A stretch of 64,000 bases of DNA, taken from positions 87,320,342 to 87,384,341 of the forward strand of contig CM043953.1 in assembly GCA_014529385.2 (NCBI GenBank). Reading direction: 5' to 3'. The position numbers and the translations under genes were made by a program. Positions 23,139 through 34,825 of the stretch are shown one piece after another (position 1 is the first letter of the stretch; every line of letters starts with the position of its first letter). Below the pieces are notes generated by a model. It was not told the DNA's origin, did not search any database, and was given only the letters and a program-made list of their open reading frames with translations. This DNA comes from Adiantum capillus-veneris (Eukaryota; Streptophyta; Polypodiopsida; Polypodiales; Pteridaceae).

Positions 23139-24056
23139 CTAAGGTTGACTGAAAGAGTCAGCAGCCTGAATTCTTTGTCCTCCTGTTGTCATTGGGTTTT
23201 GCACTCCATTTGTTGGTGCTGGTCTTTGTGAGCTAGAAGTAACATAATACTGATGTAGTGGTTCCCCAAAGTATGTATATCCTTCTAATTCTTTCTTGCC
23301 CATTGTTGAGTATTGCCTCCCATACTTGTCGTAAGAGGCAATTTCCACTTCCGATCCCTCTGTGTAGGTAAAGACATAAAGTCTTTTTTGGTCTGTCAAC
23401 TCTCGAGTGTAGGGTTCTTCACATCTATAATAGAGATCTTGCTCCCCATTATTATATTTGTATAGCCCCACATAGATGTTATCAGTGTTGATCCTTGTAG
23501 TTTCATTCTCTCTTCTTAACCTCGCATCAGGGAAGTTCATTATTGGTGCTTTCTCCTCAAGTTCTTCATCTACTTTGGCTTTGGTGCCCATCAATCCCCA
23601 CTTGTCCACAATGTTAGGGTTTAGGACTACCAAATACATGGTACCCTCATCATCTAGATATCTATCTCCGCTATAGCTCACAGGCACTAAGTCCTTGAAC
23701 TCACTAGGTCTATCTTTTATCTTTACACAATAGCGGTCCATTCCATCTTTGTAGATCTTGGCACCTTGCTCATTGTCGTACTGGTATTTTATGAACAATA
23801 GCTTCATTGTGGCGGAAGGGTTTGATGGTCCTGCTGCCATATTTTCTCTGTTGTTCAGATTCAAGTGTTCCAAGTGTTCGGTGAAAATCTCGTAAGATCT
23901 CTCCGAAGAAGTATCAGAAACACTTCCTTCAAAGATCGGCTCTAATGGTTGCACCCAACTTTGGTTTACACTTCCCTCGGTTGATATGGCACTTGCTTGT
24001 TCCCCTTGTTTTGGTTGGTTATTCTGGAGATTCCTGCCCGATCTCAAATTCATCAA
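23139..24056 (-). pseudogene. Element A gag, N-terminal extension (305 aa)
   Basis: This is the first open stretch after the leader. It begins MMNLRSGRN and contains a region rich in aromatic and charged residues (about residues 80-270) that I do not recognise. It ends in TAG at 23139-23141. The next open stretch, the recognisable gag, continues in the same frame 18 bases later, so the two were probably one protein with a roughly 310-residue N-terminal extension. The stop sits where a CAG Gln codon would fit, but an original two-ORF design cannot be excluded. Its role is unknown. Possible readings are a lineage-specific gag extension or an Ogre-type ORF1. Confidence 0.55.
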
Positions 24057-25451
24057 TTCCCCTAAAGGACTTTAACTTTTCCATCTCGACAATTTGTTTT
24101 CCCAAGTTTTTGTGGTCAGAATTGATCCAAACTGATTGATACTTGGTCAATTGTTTAATCTTGTCAGTTGGACAACTTCTGTTTCATCAAGTGAGAATTT
24201 TGTTGCAGTTATGCTGAAAAAGACATTATACGCGAATGATGTCTTTTTTCACAGATTTGGACTATTTTGGTTATGCTCACTCTCAGTAGCCCCTTTATGC
24301 TCTGTCCACTCACAAAATTCAGTTTGAACTCTGTTTGAGCAAGTTATGGCTAATTTAGGCTTTTCTTGGCAATTTTCCGCACTTGTTTTGGGTCGATTGT
24401 GATCCAAATGGGATAAAACTTGAAATATAACCTCTAGACAGCTATTACAATGGATCTGTGTTGGCAAAGTATCAAAATATGTCCAAAATTAGGTCAAAGA
24501 CATTATACGCGTATGATGTCTTTTTCATCAATTTGGGTCAAGACTTGATATTTATGCTTTCTACAGTGTTTGCAACAATCTTGTCAGGTCAGATATCAAA
24601 AATAAGCAGTGGATGTGCTAAAAGACATTATACGCGTATGATGTCTTTTGTCCCAGATTTTGACTATTCTTGGTTTTAAGCCTTCTCCAATGTTTATAAT
24701 TGAGTTTCAAGTGTTTTTGTCAGGTTTGAATGTAAAAACAAGATCTGAATCCAAAATTTCCTATTCTTTGCGTTTCTTGGACTCCGACTTGTCTTTTTGG
24801 GTCTCTTTGAGTGTTAATGCTCTTGTTTTAAGTTGAAATTAGGGTATAACCCCCCTTTTGAACACTCTGGTAAAGTCAAAATTTCTGTTTTGGTCTCTGT
24901 TTGGTCATTTAGACATCATACGCGTATGATGTCTAAAGTTGCAGATTTCCAGTTTTTTGGCACAGAATCCTTCCTAAAGCTTTCTCAAGTGCTCAGCAAC
25001 TCCCAGATACACAGAAAATTTCTCTGACTTTTGTTTATTGCAAGTTTCACTACTAACTCGATGGTTTAGTGATCTAACATGCAATCAACCATATCAAGCA
25101 AATACTCCAATGATTACTAGCTCTAGATCAGGATCAAATGAAGTCCTACCTAAGCTATTCCTAATCATAAAATGGGTTTGGTAATTGTGATTTTAAAGAG
25201 ATCCACTGCCACTCACGGACTAGCAAATTCTTCTTCTATCAACAACTACTCAACACCAACAAAACAACAAACAAATCTAAGCTAAACTAAAAATACTGTC
25301 AACACGGAAGACCCAGGAATACCCCACTTCCTAGTATCTCTCGAGATCTTCGGAGTCCACCACTCCTAGATCTTTTCTAACTAAAGTATATAAAGTAGTT
25401 TATACGACTCACCTCGTAGGATTAGTCTAAGGTCACCTACTTAGGGCTCTC
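24057..25451 (-). other. Untranslated leader of element A
   Basis: About 1.4 kb lies between the PBS and the first gag methionine. No coding frame is convincing. It contains four copies of the 24-bp palindrome (24221, 24498, 24623, 24911). It is a diverged homologue of the 3' noncoding part of the same element: the block around 24400 (GATCCAAATGGGATAAAACTT) matches the block near 439, and palindrome spacing is nearly the same in both. Confidence 0.65.
24221..24934. repeat. Palindrome array, leader copy (4 sites)
   Basis: Sites start at 24221, 24498, 24623 and 24911. The consensus half-site is AGACATCATACG followed by its exact reverse complement. The 24911 copy is perfect. The copies at 24498 and 24623 carry one change (CATT for CATC) and 24221 carries two. 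Spacings are 277, 125 and 288 bp. Confidence 0.95.
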
Positions 25452-25471
25452 GTCCCCGGCAGCGGCGCCAA
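25452..25471 (-). other. Primer-binding site of element A
   Basis: The minus-strand sequence TTGGCGCCGCTGCCGGGGAC follows the LTR end (CTTAACA) by one or two bases. It matches the PBS consensus seen in Tat/Ogre-type plant gypsy elements, which is complementary to the 3' end of a tRNA. The exact tRNA was not tested. Confidence 0.8.
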
Positions 25472-25472
25472 A

Positions 25473-26487
<1,015 letters not shown>

Positions 26488-28686
26488 GCCCCTCATACCC
26501 ATGTAGCTCCCATGATTTTTTTGACAACCTACACCCCACAACCACCCTATCCGAGTACTCATTCTAGAAGGGCCATACCAAATATTATTAACATGGCATA
26601 TCCTAAATCCGTTATGCCTAGGGCCAGACATATGAACTTTGGGCCACCACATGGCACAACATCGTACCCAGCTTGGGACCCAAGGATCACTTGTATCCCT
26701 AACCCAATGTCAATCCCCATTCTACTTGTAGTCCGGAGAGCACATGTCCCCATTATACCTGCTCACTTGGGTGACTTGGCAACATTTTCTCAAGCTATCG
26801 ATCGTTCGATTACTGAAAATATGCGTAACATGCCTGATAGAGAGCCAAGAAGTAAGGCAATACAAGTGGCCAAGCTCACACAAAAATATAGTGGGGACGG
26901 GGATGCAGAAAGCATATCAAAGTATTTGAACAAATATGTGATTCCCTAGGAGAACACAACGAACTACATAAGAGAAATTCTTTACGCTTAACTTTGAGTG
27001 GAAAGGGTGGGGATTGGTATGTGACGAGGAGTCCGTGAGAGACCTTATTAGTCGTTTGAAGCATTTGAATTCTCGCTGTAATCCAAATGGGTGCTTCAAT
27101 AATAACCAATTGCTTGATAGTCTCATTAGGGGACTATGGCATGAGGATATCTGCAATAGCCTAGTGATTAGAGGTATCACACTTGGGAAGCAGTCACCAC
27201 CAATGCAATCCAAGTGGAGGAGGAAAATTTAACGATTCAAGGAGAAAGAGTGTCTATTGAGCCTAAATCTACTAGCTTGCAGGCATCGGGGCATGAGCCA
27301 AAATGACCATAAAGTCTTTTGTTAAAGATCCAAAGATATCTGAGATGACTTTAGCAGATCTTACGAAGGCCATTCAAGAAAGTCTCAGATACAATCGTGC
27401 CTCACAAAATAATCATATGTAACCAAGAAGGGAAAAACAATGGTCCTCAGTTTGCTTTGGCCCACATAACACTAGTGAATGCCCTACATTTAGAGTAAAA
27501 TTTAACGGGAATTGCAATACATGTGGTGGGTACAATCACCAAGCTAAGGATTGTGTAGTGTTCAAACGTGTGATGACGAATAGAACACCCTTGGCTTAGA
27601 CGGATTCACCTTGAGTTCCTGCATTGATGCCTACCCCACCTATTGAACAACTATCGCAACACTTGGTTCCTAGAGCCCAAAGTGTTGCTCAAGCTACACA
27701 GCTACCACCTCCAGTGCTAGGACCGCATCCCCCATATCCAAGGGTCACCTTTGTGAATCTTATGGGTTGTGAGCCATCTAGTGCTTGTTTGGAAGGTTGT
27801 GAGGAAGATCTAGACCCTAATATTTCCTATGGGATGGATGCATTTGAAGAGTGTCCACGTTACTTCGTGGAGGACTACTAGGGACACGTCAAACCTGTTT
27901 ATCAAGTAGCTTCTTTTGCAGCCATAGGCCAAAAGATCAATCTCACTACCAAGAGACCACCTCTTCAATGCTATGAGTGTGGAGGTACACATTGTGTAGC
28001 TGAGTTTCCTATTAGACTACAAAAGAATGCCACACTAGTGCATACCAATCAAGGGAGTACATCTATAATGTCTATACTCAAGTGTAATTGATCTGGCATA
28101 GATCATTTGATTGCCCGATGTCCTAATAATCCGAATGCACCAAGGATCACACCATTGAACTTAATTGAGATTACTGAGGTGCCATCACAAAGTACACCGA
28201 TGGTACCAATAAATGTACTCACACATTCCATGCTCCAAAACCAAAATTATATTCTTGAAGAAAGAGACATGGCATCAATCGCCCAATCCAAGAAGAAGAA
28301 GAAAAAACAAAGGAAGAGATCACAAAAGGTAACAAAGTCAACCCCAATTCAAAGACTAACATAGGAATTGGTGACAACTGCGTGTATATGAATGACACTG
28401 AAAATGATTCTAATTCAGTGAGACCATGGACACTAAAACGACTATTAGAAAACAAAAAAACAAGGAGAATCATGATGAGCCACAATGGACACAACCCATG
28501 GAACATAGACTGAAGATTGGAACTTACCCAAACCATATAGAGGAGATCAAGCGAGTCAAGCAATTAAGACATTTGGTAGATGAGACCCTAAGAGATCCTA
28601 GAATCAACACCTAGGAAGATCCAAATTACAAACACAATGTTTCCTACACAAAATCAACCTCACAAAGACCATAGACCACTAGCCAT
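26488..28686 (+). pseudogene. gag: Element B gag, first part
   Basis: A Pro-rich N-terminus leads to a gag segment (DREPRSKAIQVAKLTQ, YSGDGDAES, then in another frame RDLISRLKHLNSRCNPNG) with several frameshifts and stops. Zinc-knuckle-like clusters follow at about 27450-27590 (CNTCGGYNHQAKDC), 27960-28010 (CYECGGTHCVAEFP) and 28080-28120 (a decayed copy ending HLIARCP). A Lys-rich stretch lies near 28290-28330. The block ends at the copia-2 TSD (GCCAT at 28682-28686). Confidence 0.7.
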
Positions 28687-28878
28687 TGAAGGAGTACGAG
28701 CGGAAGTGCGACGCGACAGAGAGTGCGAGAAGAAGAGCACGATGATATGGTGAACTCGCTCTACTGTAATGTGTAGAGCATAGTGAGTTCTTATTAGGTT
28801 TTTACAAAAGAATATGTGTACATACCTTGCGGCCCGCCCACTTACCTGGGCGACCACATTGGGCTTTATACCCCAACA
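28687..28878 (-). repeat. Copia-2 3' LTR
   Basis: 192 bp, on the minus strand from TGTTGGGGTATAAAGCCC to CTCCTTCA. Confidence 0.97.
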
Positions 28879-28967
28879 ACCTCCCACATAAAGTCCAATG
28901 TGGTAATTTAAGTGTGAGAGAAGCTACTATACAAGCTAATAAACAAGAGATGTAGAGAAGTGATGTA

Positions 28968-31900
28968 CTACCCTACACCTATCTGCTTGCGAAAATGCGC
29001 AAAGCTCTCTGAGGGAAGTCCTTTTGTAAGTAGATCAGCAGGATTTTCTGTGGTGTGAACTTTGACAAGCTGAAGTTGCTTATCCTCGAGCATTTCCCTG
29101 ATGAAATGATACTTCACATCCACATGCTTTGTCTTTGAGTGATAAACTGGATTGCGAGCCAATTGTATAGCACTTTGACTATCACAATATAACACAGGCA
29201 TCTCTTCTTTGATTCCCAAATCTGTTACTAGTCGATTAAGCCAAATTGATTCTTTGCATGCCTCTGATGTTGCAACATATTCAGCCTCTGTAGTAGACTG
29301 AGTAACACAATCTTGTAATCTAGAACGCCATGATACTGCTCCACCAGCCAATGTAAAGACATACCCTGACGTAGACCTTCGGTTGTCTAAGTCACCTGCA
29401 TAATCTGAGTCTGTAAAACCCTTTACACTTAGCTCCTGACTCCCATAGCATATACGCATACTCTTTGTAGCTTTCAGGTATCTCAATATTCCTTTCACTG
29501 CCTCCCAATGTTTCTTGCCTGGGTTTGACATGTATCGACTTACTACTCCCACTGCAAATGCAATGTCTGGGCGAGTAGCAATCATTGCATACATCAAACT
29601 ACCCACTGCAGACGCATATGGAATCTTATCCATTTCAGTCTGTTCTTCCTCAGACACAGGACAATCCTGTTTGCTAAGTTTCACATATGGTGGCAATGGA
29701 ACACTCAGTGCCTTTCCCTTCTCCATATTGAAACGTTGCAAAACCTTGTCAATATACTCTGTTTGAGATAACCAAATCAAATTCTTTGATCTGTCTCTCT
29801 CAATGCGCATACCAAGTATATGACTTGCCTCACCCATGTCTTTCATGTCAAACGATTTTGCCATCTTTGACTTCAAAGCTGAAATTTCTTCCAAGTGCTT
29901 GCCAGCAATCAACATGTCATCCACATACAAAATAAGGATCAGCCAACTGCCATCCTTAGCCTTCTTTGTATATAGATAGTGATCGAACTCACTACGTTTG
30001 TAGCCTTGAGAAAGCATAAACTTGTGGAATTTATGGTACCATGCCCTCGGTGATTGTTTTAAGCCATAAAGACTCTTTAACAACTGGCATACCCAATCTT
30101 CCTTGCCTTTCTCAACAAACCCTTCTGGATGCTGCATGTAAATTTCCACATCTAAATCACCATGCAAGAACGCTGTCTTGACATCCATTTGGTGCAACAC
30201 CAAATCTAATATGGCAACCAATGCAAGAAAGCATCTCAATGTAGTCATCTTGACCACCGGAGAGAAGACTTCATCAAAGTCAATGCCTTGTTCTTGCTTA
30301 AAGCCCTTGGCAACAAGCCTTGCTTTGTACTTTGGCTAACTATCATGAGCGGTGATCTTATACCTGTAAACCCATTTACAAGGTAGAGCCTTTTTGTCCC
30401 GTGGTAATTTAACTAGCTTCCATGTCTGGTTTTTATGCAGAGCTGTCATCTCTGACTGCATGGCCAATTGCCAATTCCCGGAGTCCTTCATTTGCACTGC
30501 TTCCTTGTAACATGAAGGCTCATTGCAATCGGTCAACATGACATAGTTCATAGATGGAACAAACCAATCAGGAGGTCGCGTGACATGTCCAGATCTACGA
30601 ACAATAGGTGGCTCAGGCTCAGCCACAACCTGTGGTTCCACTCTATCCTGTCCTTGCTCCTCTTGAGCCCTGACATTTTGTCTTGCACGTGCAGGTCCAT
30701 CTTCTTGGAAGACAACTCTTCTAATCTCCTCAACCCTCTCTGGTTTAGAATGATATTTGGATTCATTAAAGTGAACATCATTGCTGCGGACAACCTTTCT
30801 GGATTCGGGATCCCAAAGTCTGTACCCCATCTCACCAGAATTACCATAGCCTAGAAAGATGCACTTTCTACTCTTTGGCTCAAGTTTGTTCCTAAATTCC
30901 TTTGGAACGTCAGTATATGCCTCATAGCCAAAGACTCTGAGATGCTTGTATGAAGGCATTTTGCCTGACCATACCATCTCTGGCACTGAATCCTTCTGCA
31001 AAACCTTGTTAGGAGATCTATTTACAAGATGAACAGCTGTTGATATAGCTTCAGCCCAAAACCCATTTGGCAGTTGTGCATTAGACAACATACTTCTGAC
31101 CTTCTCTTGTATGGTCCTATTCATCCTCTCAGCAACACCATTTTGAGGAGGATTGTAAGGAGCAGTAAGTTCACGTTTTATACCTTTTGACTCACAAAAG
31201 TCCTGAAAGGCCTTTGAAACATACTCTCCACCATTGTCAGTGCGTAAGCATTTAAGCTTCTTGCCACTCTGATTCTCCACAAGTGTCACAAACGTTTTGA
31301 AAACACTAAACGCTTCATCCTTGTGCTTGAGAAAGTAAACCCATACTTTCCTCGAGTAATCATCTATAAATGTCATAAAGTAAGAAGCTCCCCCTAGAGA
31401 TAGGTTAGGCATAGGTCCACACAAATCACTATGAACAAGTGCCAACTGTGTATCTCTTCTACTACTTCTATGCTTATGTGGCTGCTGTGTTTGCTTACCA
31501 TACAAACAATGTTCACAGAATTCAAAATCATTAAATGAAAAGCCAGGCAAATAACCAAAACGAGACAAGATTTCCATTCCCTTCTTGGACATATGTCCTA
31601 ACCGGCTATGCCACAAAGAAACGTTCGGCTGCTCGGTTACATTGATTACATTTGTAGAGACATTTGATACATAAATCATGTAAAGTCCTCCAGACTTTAC
31701 TCCATGTGCTACTGTCATAGAACCCTTGGATATCTTCCACATGTTCTGTCCAAAAGTGGTGACGTAGCCAGCATCATCAAGTAAACCTGTGCTGATCAAG
31801 CTCTTTGTAATTGCGAGAACATGTCTCACATTCTTCAGCGTGAAAGAAGAACCATTCTGAAACTTCAATTGAACATCTCCAACACCTAAGATCCTACATG

Positions 31901-32948
31901 TCTGCCCATTGCCTAGCCGAACATGATCTTTAGTGGTCACATAAGAGGTAAACCACTCCTTGTTTGGAGACACATGAAGTGATGCCCATGAGTCTATAAT
32001 CCAGTCACTCAGTGCATTTCCATCAGATGTTGTAAGAAGATCTGAGTCCATTGTATTCTTCAAGAAGTAGATGTCTCCTGACACTAGACTGTCATCCTCT
32101 GCAACAGTGTTTGTCACATTTATTTCTTGAATCTTCACTGAGGACTTGTTCTTCTCACCATGGTCTTCAGCTTTCTCTTTGCCTTTTTCTGCTTTCCATT
32201 CTCTGCAGTCTCTTTTCATGTGACCCTTCTTGCCACAATGGTAGCATTCTATGTCACTCTTGCCTTTAGCACTGCGGGACTTGCTACGAGACTGATTCCT
32301 CTTTCCACCTTTGTACTTTTCTTTGGTCCTTCCCCTGACAACTAAGGCTATTCCTTTGCCTTTGTCCATTGTCTTTCTATTGGTTTCTTCAGTAAGCAGA
32401 CTTCCTTCTACACCTGCTATGTTCAAACCATCTGGAGGTGCAGAATTACTGAAAGCTGTGCGAAAAGTGTCCCAACTTTCCGGCAATGTGATCAACAGGA
32501 ACATAGCTCTAACAGTTTCATCAAACTTGACACCTTGAGCTGACAACTGACTGTACATTGTGTTGAACTCATTCACATGATTGGACATAGGTGTCCCTTC
32601 TTCCATCTTCAAGTCAACAAGCTTCTTAAGCCAGTATACCTGTGAAGCTGCACTCTGCTTCTCATAAAGATCACTCAGCTTTAACCATGCTTGATAAGCC
32701 GACATCTCGTCTGCTACATTGAAGTAAACGCTTTCTGCCAAAGTCAACATAATGGTAGAAAGTGCCAATTCATCCATTTCGCTCCATTCATCTTCGTCCA
32801 TATCTTCTGGTTTTATCCCCTTGAGCTTTATAGGTTTTATCTGCTTCTTTTGTACCAACACGTGCCAAATCTGCTTCTTCCACAATGTGAAATTGGTTCC
32901 ATCCAGCTTCTTGATATTGTAAAGAGCAGTGTCCTGTGATCCAGCCAT
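28968..32948 (-). pseudogene. gag-pol: Copia-2 gag-pol polyprotein, one internal stop
   Basis: The frame starts at Met 32948 (MAGSQDTALYNIKKLDG) and spans gag with knuckle CYHCGKKGHMKRDC, protease, integrase (WHSRLGHM, CLRTDNGGEYVS, NPPQNGVAERMN), RT (LYVDDMLIAG) and RNase H (TEAEYVATSEA). The only nonsense codon is TAG at 30336-30338 (AHDS-stop-PKYKAR), where copia-1 has Gln. The protease motif reads DSWAS instead of D-S-G-A-S, a loss of the conserved Gly at the catalytic site. So it looks nearly autonomous but probably is not. Confidence 0.95.
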
Positions 32949-33508
32949 AGCTACGCTTCACAGTAGTTTACTTTTCTGGGAAAAATTCGGCAGAGTTTCC
33001 CCTGTAAACTGACCTCTGAACCAATATCAACCTGTCAAATGAACCAAGAAAGCTTCAGATTCTGCATAAATTTCGACAGAGTCTCCTTTGTAAAATGGCT
33101 CTGGTGTACTCAAAAAACAGACCAAAAAACAGCTCAAAAACATTGTCTCTCTAACACTGTAAGTTGTGGGTAAACCTGTCCTGCACCTGTACTGTCTCTG
33201 TAAGCATAGACTGCGACAATGCCTCAACGGCAGTAAAGCAAAGATGCAATCCCAACTGTCTAACTCACAGTCAATACATCCTAGCTGCCTATCTAAGGGA
33301 TTCTCGAATGTTGAGATCCTTTCGGTGATACAGGTCTTGGAGCGAAGCCGAACGGTGGCCGAGATGACCTCAGAATTAAATTCTGACAACACCATGCCCT
33401 TCGGGCCTTCCCACGAGATTTGGGGCCGTGTCTTTGCCTGTCGAATTTCACTCCAATCTGAGCTGGTGACTCTAGCCTCCTGCAGTGCTGCCCCGAGCCT
33501 CGATCTGA
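32949..33508 (-). other. Copia-2 untranslated leader
   Basis: About 560 bp lies between PBS and gag start. It matches parts of the copia-1 leader but lacks a block of roughly 500 bp. No gene was seen. Confidence 0.8.
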
Positions 33509-33520
33509 GCTCTGATACCA
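33509..33520 (-). other. Copia-2 primer-binding site
   Basis: TGGTATCAGAGC on the minus strand, two bases inside the 5' LTR. It matches initiator tRNA-Met. Confidence 0.93.
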
Positions 33521-33522
33521 GT

Positions 33523-33714
33523 TGAAGGAGTACGAGCGGAAGTGCGACGCGAGAGAGAGTGCGAGAAGAAGAGCACGACGATATGGTGAACTCGCTCTAC
33601 TGTAATGTGTAGAGCATAGTGAGTTCTTATTAGGTTTTTACAAAAGAATATGTGTACATACCTGGCGGCCCGCCCACTTACCTGGGCGACCACATTGGGC
33701 TTTATACCCCAACA
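33523..33714 (-). repeat. Copia-2 5' LTR
   Basis: 192 bp. It is followed at 33715 by the second GCCAT of the target-site duplication. Confidence 0.97.
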
Positions 33715-34215
33715 GCCATACCTAGTGTCATCCAAGAAGAAAGCGACTTTAAGTCATTGGGAAGTGGGTGTACTCTCTTCTTGTTGGAGAGAATGTTTAT
33801 AGAGGGATTACCTGACCCTATCAAAGAAATGGAGATCCCATCTTCCCCATGTCAAGGGACTGAAGGCCAAAAACTTCCGTTAAATATTGCCAAATTGATG
33901 GATTTCATGGCTTCAAAAGTTAGAACCGCCATCATGTCTAAACTATATGGAGACCCCGAGCTATTCCTAGCTCTTCAAGCTTTCCTTAATGGAGAATTGA
34001 AGGTTGGGTTACCACAAATTGCACGTGTAGATAGGTCTAATGAAGTACTAGTAGAGGAGGACACCTTAGATCCACAACCCAACTTGGAAGAGAACTCTGT
34101 TGTTGAAATACCTGTTCACAAGTTGGGATAGTACTTTGAAGGCGATAATCCCAGGAACGTAGTGGCGTTCTCAACTCATTCCTCTGATCCCATTATAAAT
34201 TGGATCGGCGAGAAA
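33715..34215 (+). pseudogene. Element B gag-pol spacer
   Basis: An open frame of about 140 codons continues B after copia-2 (LPLNIAKLMDFMASKVRTAI and following) and ends near 34131. Sequence of the same element continues to about 34215, where organellar DNA begins. It has no enzyme motif. It lies between gag and protease, where element A has its own charged spacer. Confidence 0.5.
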
Positions 34216-34477
34216 GGTTAACCCAACCCTGCTTGACACTTTGTGCCCCTCGCTCCCTAGTCTTGGCATAGGATTTAAAACATCGAAAAGGTGGGCTATA
34301 GGAAAAAGCGTAGGGAACTGCTTACTTTAAATAAAACAAGAACTGAAAGAAAGAGGACTGAACATAATACCGGGTGGAAGATACATGCTTTACCTTGCAA
34401 GTTGTGAAAGCTTTCTTCTCAATAAGAGTGAGAGTTAGTGGTATATAGCTTTATCGAAGCCCGAAATGAAACGATGT

Positions 34478-34551
34478 TGCACTGAAGAGGACTCGAACCC
34501 CTAACTACCTGGTTCGAAGCCAGGGACTCTATCCAATTGAGCTATCGGTGC
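34478..34551 (-). tRNA. trnR-UCG: tRNA-Arg (anticodon UCG), organellar type
   Basis: The 74-nt minus-strand sequence folds as a cloverleaf: 7-bp acceptor stem with one C:A mismatch (position 5 to 68), 4-bp D stem, anticodon stem CCTGG/CCAGG around loop CTTCGAA (anticodon UCG), and T arm AGGGG/CCTCT with loop TTCGAGT. No CCA is encoded. The mismatch would become U:A by C-to-U editing. The mitochondrial origin is inferred from atp9 nearby. A plastid trnR of fern type is the alternative. Confidence 0.8.
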
Positions 34552-34825
34552 GGGGGGGTTGGGTCAAGGAAAGCCCAACCCTAGAAATGTTTTTTGCGTT
34601 ATTTCAAAATGAGTTTACGTAATTAAAGAAAATTAACTCAATTAAAAGACAAAAAAGTCAATCTTTGTCGTTGATGATCTCTCGGTTGGTTACCGAATAA
34701 TTTAACCATCCCTTCCCTAAAAGAAAGTAATTACTTGATATATGTAATCCGTAATATTCGGATTCAGTCGTCAGCTGTGGTTTTTACCCTCCCCAGGGTG
34801 TCCGCTCTGCCCGTGAGACGGTTTT

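Larger units (their letters stand above)
28687..33714 (-). mobile_element. Copia-2: nearly intact Ty1/copia in element B
   Basis: It has two 192-bp LTRs differing at about three bases, TSD GCCAT (28682-28686 and 33715-33719), PBS on the minus strand, and one 1326-codon polyprotein frame with a single stop. It is closely related to copia-1 but carries different lesions, so the two are independent insertions of one family. Confidence 0.97.

Noticed and set aside
9680-24056. In-frame stops of element A as programmed readthrough or recoding sites
   Set aside because: There are eight of them, spread inside domains including a catalytic motif, and mostly at Gln/Arg positions. Decay by C-to-T change is simpler.
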